Positions 1 to 8,998 of a DNA stretch of 41,610 nucleotides are shown here, piece after piece (position 1 is the first letter of the stretch; each line of letters opens with the position of its first letter). The position numbers and the translations under genes are program-made. The notes below the pieces were generated by a model. The model searched no databases. It was not told the DNA's origin and saw only the letters and a program-made list of their open reading frames with translations. Source of the DNA: Metamycoplasma orale ATCC 23714 (lineage in GTDB: Bacteria > Bacillota_I > Bacilli_A > Mycoplasmatales > Metamycoplasmataceae); assembly GCF_000420105.1 (NCBI RefSeq), contig NZ_ATUH01000007.1, forward strand, positions 1 through 41,610. Reading direction: 5' to 3'.

Positions 1-187
1 GTGCTAATTGACTTGCAGAGTTCGAATTGTAATTCATTATGTTGCTATCAAAGTTTCTTTTTAATTCCCTAGAAATAGTAGAAGGAGATCTATTAATTTC
101 TTTAGCGATTTTATTAATTGAATAATTTAAATTAAAATAATGTTCAATTAAAACTCTCTCTTCATAATTAATATGTGTATAATTCAT
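1..187 (-). CDS. IS30-family transposase, N-terminal part (cut by window edge)
   Basis: Reading leftward from the ATG at 187-185, the 62 visible codons begin MNYTHINYEERVLIEHYF and continue with NKIAKEINRSPSTISREL. This is the N-terminal helix-turn-helix of IS30-type transposases, which binds the element's terminal repeats; the DDE catalytic part lies outside the window. No stop or frameshift is seen in the visible part. The gene is preceded by stem-loops at 227-250 and 323-353. A wrecked fic gene lies just outside the element, as is common around IS insertions. The family call is firm; whether the copy is intact cannot be judged. Confidence 0.85.
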   Translation of the reverse strand, partial: MNYTHINYEERVLIEHYFNLNYSINKIAKEINRSPSTISRELKRNFDSNIMNYNSNSASQLA

Positions 188-226
188 ATTGTAACCTCTT
201 TTTTTAAGCAATGCATAAGAGTTATA

Positions 227-250
227 TTGAAGGGAAAAGTATCCCTTCAA
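227..250 (+). terminator. Stem-loop with T-rich 3' flank upstream of the IS30 transposase
   Basis: TTGAAGGGA pairs perfectly with TCCCTTCAA across a 6-nt loop, and TTTTATTTTA follows on the plus strand. It looks like a rho-independent terminator for plus-strand transcripts leaving the IS. It also lies in the leader of the minus-strand transposase, where it could restrain expression. The role is inferred from structure alone. Confidence 0.5.
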
Positions 251-256
251 TTTTAT

Positions 257-353
257 TTTATAAAAAAAATGCAACAACTTTAACAAATTTGTCAAGTGTT
301 GCACTTCATGTTGCAATGTAGCGACTTAGTCCTGTTCAATACAGGAATAAGTC
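257..353. repeat. Probable right end of the IS30-type element, with nested inverted repeats
   Basis: The stretch carries repeated TGCAAC/GTTGCA words near 270-317, giving an imperfect hairpin of the kind found at IS30-family ends. A strong stem-loop follows at 323-353: a 12-bp stem of GACTTAGTCCTG against CAGGAATAAGTC with one mismatch and a 7-nt loop. The exact terminus and target duplication cannot be placed because the other IS end is outside the window. Confidence 0.35.
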
Positions 354-426
354 CAAACATAATTAAAAAGTCCAATATTTGGGGTTCATACCATCTTGAT
401 AATTTTTTATTTATTAAGAAAGGATT

Positions 427-913
427 TTAGAACTTTACACATTTTTTTACAGTCCCTTTAATTAAATTTTTAATTTTTGAATAACCATAAGGACTTAATT
501 GCATTGCTTGTAAATAATCAATTTTTTTATTAAACTTCAATTAACTGCTTTTTACAAATTCATTTTTAACATTAAATCAAATCAAATTCTAGTACTTCGA
601 CCATTGCCTTCTAAAAACGAATGTGCTATATTCATTTCAATATACTTATCTATTATTTGTTTCAAATTACTTTCAGCATATTTTAGATATTTTTAAGTGT
701 TACATTTAAATATGCAGAATTAGCAAATCTGATGCCACTTTTTGAAATATCTTTTTTTCTAATTTAAACAGCAAAAAAATAAAACTCACCAAATAAATAA
801 CTATGAATTTAAATTAAACTTTAAGTGGTGCCTATTTTTAATTTATCTTCTAATATTAAATTAAATAAGTTATAATTTTTTATTTTACTTTTTTGATCGA
901 TTAAATTTTTCAT
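427..913 (-). pseudogene. fic: Decayed Fic-family AMPylase gene
   Basis: Minus-strand frames together spell a Fic protein. They read MKNLIDQKSKIKNYNLF, then IHSYLFGEFYFFA, then KDISKSGIRFANSAYLN, then [16 protein letters not shown] and YLQAMQLSPYGYSKIKNLI. The Fic core HxFxEGNGRxxR is readable at 588-623 as [12 protein letters not shown]. Intact relatives usually have P where this has S in HPF. In-frame TAA codons interrupt the N-terminal half, a frameshift lies near 690 and another near 555, so no full protein is made. Fic enzymes transfer AMP or similar groups onto target proteins and in mycoplasmas may act as effectors or toxins. The wreck sits beside the IS30 element. Confidence 0.8.
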
Positions 914-1083
914 ATCTTTATTTTATCTTTTTTGAAATAAATAAAAAAATGAACTGGCAAATGGAACTAACCAGTTAGTACTTTTGTCACTATAAAATAG
1001 ATATTTTGATTTATTCTAATTTATTTTAAATAAATTATTTTTTGTTAAAAATATATGTACAATATAAAAAAGAAAGAGGCTAT

Positions 1084-1960
1084 ATGATTTGAAACATTTT
1101 AACTTTTGTATTAGCTATAATAACTTTTGTTTTTTATTCTTTGTATAAAACAATCAAAAAATTTTTAATAAAAAAGTCTTTTGATGCCGTAAGCGAAGTT
1201 TATAGAATGTATTTATCTGCAACTTCAACAGATAATAGTTTTTCAAAGATTTCAGCAATCTTTGAAAGTCAAAAGTTATTTTTTTTGTTCATTTTCAAAT
1301 ACTATATTAGATTTAACTAAAAAAAATGATGAATTAAACCCATTTAGTTTTTTCGATTATTCATTATGAGAAAAACAATGATTTTTTAGTATTGTTTATT
1401 TTTATAGATTTTGAAAAACTGTAAAAAACAAAATGTTTAAAATTCTTAATATATTAAACAATTATTATTACTCTGCAAAAATCGGTGATTTGGGATTGAT
1501 AAAATACAGAAATAAAAATAAAAATCCAATAAAACATTTTATAATAGCGTTTTGTCCAAATTTTTTTATTAAACTATTTCGTCAATACCAAGGTTTCTTG
1601 CCTTATAAAGAAAATAAATTCAATTTAGTTGAAGAATATAACGAAGTGAAAAATTTCAAAAAAAGATTTTATAAAGAATTAAAGACCAATACGTTTTCTG
1701 TATGCATTGAATTTGATACATCGTCAAATAATGAAATGCATTGTGAACATAGATATATAATTAATTTTAAAGGAAATATCATTTCAAATGTTCTTTGTTT
1801 TTTTGAAAGACAAGGGTCAGAAAAAAATATAAATAAAGAGTATATTTGTGATAATTCTATTAAGATAAAAAATGAAATTAATTGGATTGAAGAATCTTTC
1901 AATTTAAATTTAACAAAAAAACGGGAAATGATCGATAAAATTAATAATAAAAATTTTTAA
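1084..1960 (+). pseudogene. Membrane-anchored protein of unknown function, split by a frameshift at a T8 tract
   Basis: ATG at 1084 follows an AGAGG site and a TACAAT -10 at 1058-1063. The first frame reads MIWNILTFVLAIITFVFYSL (one N-terminal membrane helix) and continues to FESQKLFF, then runs to a stop at about 1320. The +1 frame then reads CSFSNTILDLTKKNDELNPF and continues without a stop, using TGA as Trp four times, to the TAA at 1960. Removing one T from the run at 1279-1286 restores a single ORF of about 291 residues. The C-terminal part is basic and soluble. The frameshift could be a real mutation, a phase-variation switch or a sequence error. I recognise no family. Confidence 0.65.
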
Positions 1961-1977
1961 TATATTTATGATTATCA

Positions 1978-2738
1978 TTAGAATAATAAGCAATCTAAAG
2001 GATCACCATTATATAAAATGGCTGCATCAGATCTTTTTTGTTTAGACTCAATTGAATGGTCAGCAAGTAAAAGACCATCGTTACTTATAAAATATTATAT
2101 TTTCTATTTTGAATTGAATTACCACTTATTTTTTCAACAAAATCAACAAAATAATCTATTACGCTTTTATAGTTTTTATTTGTAATTTTATTATACTGTG
2201 TGTTTTTTTGATAAATTGAATTAATCATTAAATTATCGTAATAAGCATCTATTCAAGCAAAACGTTCATAATTATGTTCTTTTAATACATTAATAATTTG
2301 TTCTCAAGAAAGTTTTGTTGTTAATTTTTCTTCTAATTTTTCTTTTAAATTATCTACATGTTTTAAGCGAGATCTAATTGAATTATCTAAAGTGTATACA
2401 ATACCTTTATCTTGTGAATAATATGAAACTATATATTCTCAAATATGGTCAGGTTTATTATCAAAAACAAGCTAAGCTGCTCGAAAATCAGAACCTACAC
2501 CAGCAATTGTTTTATCGACATATAATGCTTGGCTAAACTAATTAACTTTTTTAAAAACTTTGTAAGTATATTTTTCCTTAATCTTTTTAATAATTGAAGG
2601 ATGCAAATAAAAAACATAATTATAAATATTAGGACAATAACCTAAAAATTGTTTAACTAAAATAACACTAAGAAATATGGCAAAAGTAATAACTATTAAA
2701 AGAATAATAAAAATATTTTTTCAAACGCGTTTATTCAA
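1978..2738 (-). pseudogene. potD: Decayed polyamine-binding protein gene (potD)
   Basis: This follows potC with an 8-bp overlap, where potD belongs. Starting at TTG 2738 it reads an N-terminal hydrophobic anchor (IFIILLIVITFAIFLSVIL), then YCPNIYNYVFYLHPSIIK. Two in-frame TAG stops follow, at 2538-2540 and 2472-2474. Between and after them comes ALYVDKTIAGVGSDFRAA and a long readable stretch. A frameshift near 2095 leads into SNDGLLLADHSIESKQKRSD and AAILYNGDPLD, where the reading stops without the expected C-terminus. IAGVGSD and LYNGD are typical of mycoplasma PotD-like proteins. A functional substrate-binding lipoprotein cannot be made from this locus. Confidence 0.75.
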
Positions 2739-3621
2739 TTTGTTTTGGCATACCTTGATTAATAACTTTTACACTATTAACAAATAAACTAGATTTTTTA
2801 TTTAATGCCGTTGCTCTTTTTTCTTTTTTATCAGTATTTAATTTATATGTTACATATATTGCATTGCCAAATATAACTATAATTAAAGTTATTGCGCCAA
2901 TTGCTAATGATCAAGCTTGAAATTGCCCCTCATATAATTGGGTTCCTAAAGTTTCAGTATTCGATACTATTTTAGTGATAACAAAGTCATCAAATGATAA
3001 GGTCATTGTAATAACAAAAGTAAAACCTATTGAACCTAACATATAAACAAAATAAGTTTTAAATCATGTTCTGAATTTTGAATATCCTAAATCTTGAGAA
3101 GCTTCAAAAATATTCTTTGAAAACTTATCACTTTTTGGAAGCATAATTAAAATTCCATATGGTAAACACATTACAGTGTGTGCTATAACGGCTCTAAAAA
3201 AACCTTCATTTGTTGCTTTTAATGTTCCCATAAAAATTAAATTAAGAACGATTGCTAAAGTAAAACCTGTAATAACATCAGGATTAATTAAAGGAATGTT
3301 TGAAGAACCTTGAGTATAAGTTCTAATAGCCTTATTTTTTTGTCTTCAAAGTGCAAAAACAGTAAGAAGAGAAATTGTTATAACAATTAATGATGTTGAA
3401 AATGCTAATAAAAATGAATTAACAAATGCAATACTGTGTGATTTTGAAAATAATTCACGATAAGCTTGTCAAGAAGATTTATTTCATGTAGTAACTGAAA
3501 ATATTCCTTTTGATGAAGGTTCATTAAAACTATAAATCATTCCAAAGAAAATAGGAATATATAAGAATAGCAAAATTGCTACAATATAAAAGTTTTTTAA
3601 AAAAGTTTTAAATTTATTCAT
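2731..3621 (-). CDS. potC: Spermidine/putrescine ABC transporter permease PotC
   Basis: 296 aa. Integral membrane permease of a polyamine importer. It begins MNKFKTFLKNFYIVAILLFL and has about six membrane helices. The cytoplasmic EAA loop reads ASQDLGYSKFRTWFKTYFVY, the site that docks onto the PotA ATPase, and is almost the same as in PotB. The C-terminus is a basic tail ending GMPKQIE. A strong AAGGAGG lies just before the ATG, inside the end of potB, and the two genes overlap by 8 bp, implying translational coupling. All 297 codons are open when TGA is Trp. The downstream potD is broken, so the supply of substrate to this permease is unclear. Confidence 0.92.
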
Positions 3622-4474
3622 ATATACCTCCTTGTCTTTTCTTTGAAATTATATATGGTATACCATATATTAGTCCATATAAAGTCATTAATATAAGCAT
3701 TGTTACTATAACTAATGTTGAAGAAGTTGCTAAATCAAATGGGTTAGAAGTATTTGCAAACTGGTTAATTAGATTTCCTATTAATTGATTTTGAGAACCA
3801 TTAGGTAACATTTTATCTGCAATAATAATTGAAGTTGAAGACATCATTAGAATTATTGAAAATCCAGATAAAATTCCTTTATAACAATAAGGAATAATAA
3901 CTTTTAATGCAGTTTTAAATTTAGAATAGCCTAAATCTTGAGAAGCTTCAATTATATTATTAGGCATGTCTTTTAGAATTTGATATAAAGGCATAACCAT
4001 AAATGGCAAATAAAGATAAACCATTCCAAAAATCATAAATGCACTATTATTTAATTTATTTTCATCAAACATTGCAGAAAATAAACCGCGCACTGCAAGA
4101 GCTTTTGATATTGTAAATATAACCATTGGGCTTAAAATTAAAGAAAGTCCCAATATTTTTACAACACTTTTAGATCTAGATAATATATAGGCATAAGGAA
4201 AACCTATCATAAAAGAAATAATGGCAGCAATTAAGCCTGTTCATAATGATCTAAACATTATTCTTCAAGTTGAAGCTTTTCCAACTATTTCTCATGTCTC
4301 AGAAACTTTTTGACCATCTAGTGGTTTAAAGCCATAATATAAAATAAGAAAGATTGGAAGAATAATGAATATAACTGAAAAAACTAAATAAGGTATTAAT
4401 AAAGCGATTTGTCACTTAGGTGCAGAAGATATTTTCTTAGTAGATTTAGTTTTATTATTGGCCTTCATTAACAT
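3614..4474 (-). CDS. potB: Spermidine/putrescine ABC transporter permease PotB
   Basis: 286 aa. It begins [21 protein letters not shown] chose ATG 4474 because AGAAGG lies 8 nt upstream, while the in-frame ATG at 4468 is too far from it. The first helix (IALLIPYLVFSVIFIILPIF) is followed by a short extracellular loop and five further helices. The EAA motif ASQDLGYSKFKTALKVIIPY contacts PotA. TGA is Trp at several sites, including SETWEIV and RSLWTGL. It overlaps potA by about 20 bp and potC by 8 bp, a tight potABC operon. Function follows from family and synteny. Confidence 0.92.
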
Positions 4475-5840
4475 TTTCTAAACCTTCTTCTGCTGCTACA
4501 AGTTTTAAATCTTTTCTCATTAAATGAATAGCATCAAGATCTCAATCTAAATAAACAGTTTGACCTTCTTCATATTTGTATGAAGTTTCAACAAATATTT
4601 TAGTACCTTTAACATTAATATCATAATTATAATAACTACCACGATATGTTGCTTTTTCAATAACACCAGTTAATTTTGCTTTTGTAGCAGATTTAATAAT
4701 ATTAATATCTTCAGGTCTAATTAATGCATCTAATTTTTCATCTGTTTCAAATTCTTCATGAATAGTATCAAAAGTTTTGCCTAAAAACTTAACCTTATTT
4801 TTTGATACAAAAGTGGCGTCAAAAAAGTTTGAGTCACCAATAAAGTTTGCAACTCATTTGTTAACAGGATAATCATAAAGTTGTTTTGGTTCACCAAATT
4901 GTTCTATTTTACCATCTCTTACAATTGCAATTCTATCGCTTAGTTGTAGAGCTTCGTTTCGATCATGTGTTACAAAAATAAATGTTAATTTTAATTTCTT
5001 TTGAATGTCACTCAAGAAGCGTTGCATTTTTTCTCTAATTTTAGCGTCTAATGCTGAAAGGGGTTCATCTAATAATAAAATTTCGGGTTCTATAACTAAA
5101 GAACGAGCTAGTGCAACTCTTTGTTTCATACCGCCTGAAAGATAATTAACATTTTTCTTTTCATTACCTGTAAGACCAACAAGTTCCATAATTTTCTTAA
5201 CTTCAGCGTTCATTTCTTCAGAAGTAATAGGACGAGTTAAAAATCTTTTAGAATAAGCTTCTGTTTTTAAATCAGTATAATTTTCTCAATATGAATATTT
5301 AAAGTCCATATTGTCAATTAAAGTTTGATATTTATCACGTTTCTTTTCAGATAGTTTTTCTTTTTTGATTATATTTTCATAACTAGTCATTTGTTGATCT
5401 AGTCTTTTCATTTCAGCAAGTGCTTTTTTTCTTCACATAGTTTGTTTAACACTAAGTTTACTATAAAAAGCTTTAGGAACATCTTCTCTTGGTAATCTTT
5501 TTAATGCTAAACCATATTTAATATTATTTTCAACATTAAGATGTGGAAATAAAGCATAATCTTGAAAGATAGTTGAAACATCTCTTTTATGTGGACTTAA
5601 ATCTTTAATATCCTTACCATTAAATTTAACTTCACCACGAGTAACTCATTCAAAACCACCAATAATTCTTAAAATAGTGGTTTTACCTGAACCTGATGGT
5701 CCTAACAAAGTAATAAATTCACCTTTTTTAATTGAAAGATTAACATCATCTAAAACACGTTTGTCTTCGAATTCTTTAACAACATTAACAAGATCAATAA
5801 TTGGTTGCTCTTCTTTTTTAACATTCTTTTTAATTTCCAT
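4455..5840 (-). CDS. potA: Spermidine/putrescine ABC transporter ATPase PotA
   Basis: 461 aa ATPase that powers polyamine import. Walker A is GPSGSGKT at residues 47-54 and the Q-loop [11 protein letters not shown] follows. A charged insert of about 100 residues ([20 protein letters not shown] and onward) separates the Q-loop from the signature [14 protein letters not shown]. Walker B is [12 protein letters not shown] and the switch His is in VTHD. The C-terminal part is a TOBE-like regulatory domain ([26 protein letters not shown]). Such an insert is known from mycoplasma PotA proteins. ATG 5840 has AGGAG 8 nt upstream; an upstream GTG at 5849 overlaps that site and is less likely. First gene of potABC(D). 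Confidence 0.95.
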
Positions 5841-5924
5841 TATTAACACTCCTTTTTATTTTTGCATAAAATAAGGTAATTCAATATCACTTAAGATACA
5901 TAGCAAATTAATAAGCAAGACTAA

Positions 5925-5930
5925 ATTATA
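5925..5930 (-). promoter_or_regulatory. Candidate -10 box for the potABC operon
   Basis: TATAAT on the minus strand about 85 nt before the potA start, in a 268-bp AT-rich gap between potA and mtnN. No clear -35 box, which is normal for mycoplasmas. Nothing else recognisable was seen in this gap. Confidence 0.4.
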
Positions 5931-6108
5931 TTAAAGTTAAAGCTTTTTTGTCATATATTACTTAAGTTATAAGTAAAATAAAAAAATACTTTAAATCAAT
6001 AGTTAAATTTAGTTTTAGCTATAAGGTTTAATTTTGTATTTTTAACATAATTAACAATTATAATAAAAATAATTTTTTATAAGATTTTTATTTAAATATA
6101 TTTTTAAA

Positions 6109-6795
6109 TTATGAAAATAATTTTAAAAGTATAGTAGCAATTTTCGCTTTTCAAATTAAAGATTTTAGTTTGTAATCATTATTAGAATTAGTATTTTCTT
6201 CTAATTTATCTGAAATTATTTTTATTGAAGAAATGGGAATATTAAAGAAATTACTTGTATGAATTAAAGCAGTTAATTCCATATCAACAGTTGTAAATTT
6301 AGAAAAATTTTTTTGAATGAATTCAACATCTGATTTACTAGCAAATTTATCAGCGGTTACATTTTGACAAAAAGCTAAATTTAATTTAGAATTCAATTCA
6401 TTATTTAAAACTTTTGATGTTAAAAATTCTTTATTTATATTAGGTAATTTACCATACTCATAATGTGGTAAAACAGTTAAATTTACATCATAATAAAAAC
6501 TATCAGATATCATAAAAGCGTCGCTTATATGAGCGTTTTTGCCTATAAAACCCGCTGGTCCAATATTTAGTATTCTTGTAATATTGTATTTTTTATTTGA
6601 AAGTAAATAAGATAAGAATAATGCAGAATTAACTTTTCCAACACCTGATATCGCTATATAAAAATTTTTATTTTTTAAACTTACATACATTAACTTGCAA
6701 AATGAAAATGTATCAAATTCATAAATATTTTTAATATTTAAATGAGGTATAAATTGTTCAATTTCTTCTTCTTCAGCAACAACTATTAGTAGCAT
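6109..6795 (-). CDS. mtnN: 5'-methylthioadenosine/S-adenosylhomocysteine nucleosidase
   Basis: 228 aa. Hydrolyses MTA and SAH to adenine plus the thio-ribose product, recycling the by-products of SAM-dependent methylation. The N-terminus MLLIVVAEEEEIEQFIPHL fits the family's I-A-M-x-E-E start. SGVGKVNSALFLSYLLS is the glycine-rich ribose/base-binding segment. TTVDMELTALIHTSNFFNIP holds the conserved MExx sequence, and IKIISD carries the catalytic Asp (family R-x-x-S-D). The last residues, after a TGA-encoded Trp, are WKAKIATILLKLFS. The ribosome site is AGGGGG. TATAAT at 6825-6830 gives a short leader. Confidence 0.9.
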
Positions 6796-6824
6796 ATTTT
6801 ATCCCCCTATTTTTTAATACATTT

Positions 6825-6830
6825 ATTATA
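6825..6830 (-). promoter_or_regulatory. Candidate -10 box of mtnN
   Basis: TATAAT (minus strand) lies 29 nt before the mtnN ATG, preceded by TACTA. The AGGGGG ribosome site lies in between, so this gene has a conventional short leader, unlike the leaderless genes elsewhere in the window. Confidence 0.5.
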
Positions 6831-6894
6831 TAGTAAAATGATAATTTTACAAAATATGCTTTTGTAAAGAAAATAAATATTTAGTTTTTAAAAT

Positions 6895-6924
6895 TAAAAA
6901 AACCAATATTTTTATTATTGGTTT
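6895..6924 (-). terminator. Rho-independent terminator of the membrane-protein pair
   Basis: AAACCAATA (6900-6908) pairs with TATTGGTTT (6916-6924), 9 bp with a 7-nt loop. On the minus strand it is followed by TTTTTAATTTT. The stop codon at 6915-6917 lies within the hairpin. Confidence 0.75.
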
Positions 6925-7712
6925 ATTCTAAAATTTTGATTTAAAAGCGTTACCAAAGAATTTTTATTTTTATAAATAAATGCCAATTCTTCAATTGAAT
7001 AATATTTACCGTTTAACCTTGTCTGATCAATATCAAATATTAAGAAATAATAAAGTAGTTCATCAAACTTTATGTCTTTAATTTTATTAAATATATTTTT
7101 CCAATTTTTTATTTTAAAAAATACTGATTTATCAAACCCCCGCATTTCTCTAGTGATTTCAAAAATTAAATCTGAAGAATTAAATATTCTTACATATAAC
7201 TCATTATTAAATTTAATGTCTTGATTTTCAATAAGGGAATCAAAACTATTTGTAAATGTAGCATTTAAATGTTTTCAATATTTTATTGATTTATTAATTT
7301 TAGCTATAGAACTTAAAATGATAATAAAGAAGAGAAATATTGCAAATGGAATGCAAAGTATAAAAAAACCTATAAGAAACAATATCATAAATTTATTATC
7401 TAAATCATTAGATAATGAAATTGCATTAAATACAAACATTGTAAACGACAAAGCCATAATAGGAATATTAATGCCAAATAATAATAATAAGTAAAATAAT
7501 AAATTTTTATAATTCTTTTTATAAATGTCAAATACACAATTATTAATTGCTAACTTTCTACTTAAAAAAGCAGAATGTGCAAAATCTTTTAGTTTTAACA
7601 TCATATATAAGTATGAAAATTTAACTTTTAATCAAATAAAGAAAATTAAAATTCAAATACAAGATATTGCTAAAGTTATATAAGTTAATATTTTTAATGT
7701 ATTGTCACTCAT
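6915..7712 (-). CDS. Multi-pass membrane protein of unknown function (downstream member of a pair)
   Basis: 265 aa. It starts MSDNTLKILTYITLAISCIW, giving one N-terminal helix. Two further helices follow around residues 75-105 and 110-145 (LLFYLLLLFGINIPIMALSF; FMILFLIGFFILCIPFAIFL). A cytoplasmic C-terminal half of about 120 residues contains LLYYFLIFDIDQTRLNGKYY. The start lies 2 nt after the stop of the gene at 7715-8455, so the two are co-transcribed. The neighbour has the same layout and a similar C-terminal block, so they look like ancient duplicates. No family recognised. Confidence 0.8.
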
Positions 7713-7714
7713 AA

Positions 7715-8455
7715 TTAACTAAATTCCTTTATTAGTTTTAGATAAAATGAAAAAGGATAAGAAACATAATCTAATTTTGTATTTTGATAATCACATATTA
7801 AAAATTCAATTATTTTGTTTTTGTCAATATTTCCATTATCTAAAAATGGTCTCTTATTTTGCATAAATCATTTAACAAAGGTTTGTTTAATATTATTTTT
7901 TTCATATGAATATTCAAAGATTACTTCTTTGTATAAAATTAAATTTTTAAATTTTTCATATTCAGCAACATTTTCTATTTCTAAATCTTTTTCTTGAAAA
8001 TTGTTATTAATTTCTTTTCAATTCTTAAGAATTAACTTTGAATTACTTCATTTTCTAAGAAGCGAAGGCATATAGTAAATTGGAGCAAAAAATATAAAAT
8101 CAACAAAAATTAAACCATACATTAATAAATAATCAAGAAGATTATTTTTAATAATAGGTCAAAATTTGATTGTAATAACTATAGCATATGCAAAACACAC
8201 AAACAAAAGAGATGAAAAAACAACAATAATTGAAATAAAAATGTTCCTAAATTTTTTAAATAATTTTTCAAATATTTGAAATACTAAACTATTGACTCTT
8301 ATGCTATTTTCAACAAAATATTGTTTTGCATTTAATTTAGAAAAGCCAATGTAAAAATATTTGTAATTTATAAAAAATAAAATTTCTATAATTGAATTTA
8401 AACCTAAATTTAATATAAAGATGCCTAGTGCACTATATAAAATATAATTTGTCAT
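7715..8455 (-). CDS. Multi-pass membrane protein of unknown function (upstream member of a pair)
   Basis: 246 aa, begins MTNYILYSALGIFILNLGLN. One N-terminal helix, a basic linker (QIFEKLFKKFRNIF), two helices near residues 75-100 and 105-130, then a C-terminal soluble part with IIEFLICDYQNTKLDYVSYP. That block aligns by eye with YYFLIFDIDQTRLNGKYYS of the next gene. TATAAT ends only 6 nt before the ATG and there is no ribosome site, so the mRNA is probably leaderless. TGA encodes Trp at least five times. Function unknown. Confidence 0.8.
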
Positions 8456-8461
8456 ACATTA

Positions 8462-8467
8462 ATTATA
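8462..8467 (-). promoter_or_regulatory. Leaderless promoter (-10) of the membrane-protein pair
   Basis: TATAAT followed by TAATGT and then ATG. Transcription starting 6-7 nt after the box would begin at the start codon itself. The identical 15-base arrangement precedes the HAD gene at 15371. Confidence 0.6.
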
Positions 8468-8484
8468 TTTAAAAAAAATAAAAA

Positions 8485-8508
8485 AAATAAAAGCTAGGAA
8501 ACCCTAGC
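8485..8508 (-). terminator. Terminator of the dnaA-dnaN-S4-rpmB transcript
   Basis: GCTAGG and CCTAGC (8493-8498 and 8503-8508) form a 6-bp stem with a 4-nt loop. On the minus strand TTTTATTTTTTTTATTTTTT follows. It lies 16 nt after the rpmB stop and just upstream of the next promoter. Confidence 0.8.
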
Positions 8509-8524
8509 AATATTATTTATATAA

Positions 8525-8722
8525 TTAAGCTGTTAAGCCAAGTTTTTTTAATGTTCTTGCATTTTTTGCAGTTACACGAACAGTTTGTTTACCACCATTT
8601 TCAGTTAGAACAGTTACTTTTTGTAGATTAAGATTAAATCTTCTTTTTGTAGCATTTAATGCATGTGATCTTCTATTTCCACTTAAAGCTTTTTGTCCTG
8701 TTAATTGATCTCTACCTGCCAT
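8525..8722 (-). CDS. rpmB: 50S ribosomal protein L28
   Basis: 65 aa, usual length for the family. [20 protein letters not shown] and [16 protein letters not shown] match the conserved L28 core. The C-terminus [16 protein letters not shown] is typical. Binds 23S rRNA in the large subunit. An AAAGGAG site lies 7 nt before ATG. It follows the S4-domain gene by about 55 bp and ends the dnaA-dnaN cluster. Highly basic and clearly intact. An L28 gene in this position is less usual than L34, which here lies 7 kb away. Confidence 0.95.
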   Translation of the reverse strand: MAGRDQLTGQKALSGNRRSHALNATKRRFNLNLQKVTVLTENGGKQTVRVTAKNARTLKKLGLTA

Positions 8723-8777
8723 AATTTCTCCTTTACTAATAATGTGTAAAATGTAAATATATCTTTAACATTTTATA

Positions 8778-8996
8778 TTAAATTTCTTTTTTTTCTACAA
8801 TTTTATAAATATTATCGTCAATTCAAATTGTATCACCAATTTTTATTTTTGAATTTCTACCAATAGCTTCTTCACCATTAATTAAAACTTTATGTATTTT
8901 TAAAAAGAATTTAGCAGTTCCACCAGTAGGCGCTTTTCCTAATTTTTTAAGTAATTGACTTACTTTAATAAAAGGTCCTGTAATTTCTATTTCCAT
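8778..8996 (-). CDS. Small S4-domain RNA-binding protein (YaaA/RlbA-like)
   Basis: 72 aa: MEIEITGPFIKVSQLLKKLG, then TGGTAKFFLKIHKVLINGEE, ending KIGDTIWIDDNIYKIVEKKE. The F-I-K-V-x-Q-L-L-K segment, the G-G-x-A-K segment and the V-L-I-N-G-E segment match the stand-alone S4-like proteins that sit between dnaN and recF in Firmicutes, probably acting in ribosome assembly. It starts 2 nt after the dnaN stop with AAAGGA inside dnaN. One TGA is Trp (TIWIDD). No recF follows in this window. Confidence 0.88.
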
Positions 8997-8998
8997 AA

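Noticed and set aside
1669-1902. 77-aa minus-strand ORF
   Set aside because: It lies inside the plus-strand membrane-protein gene and has no ribosome site or family signal.
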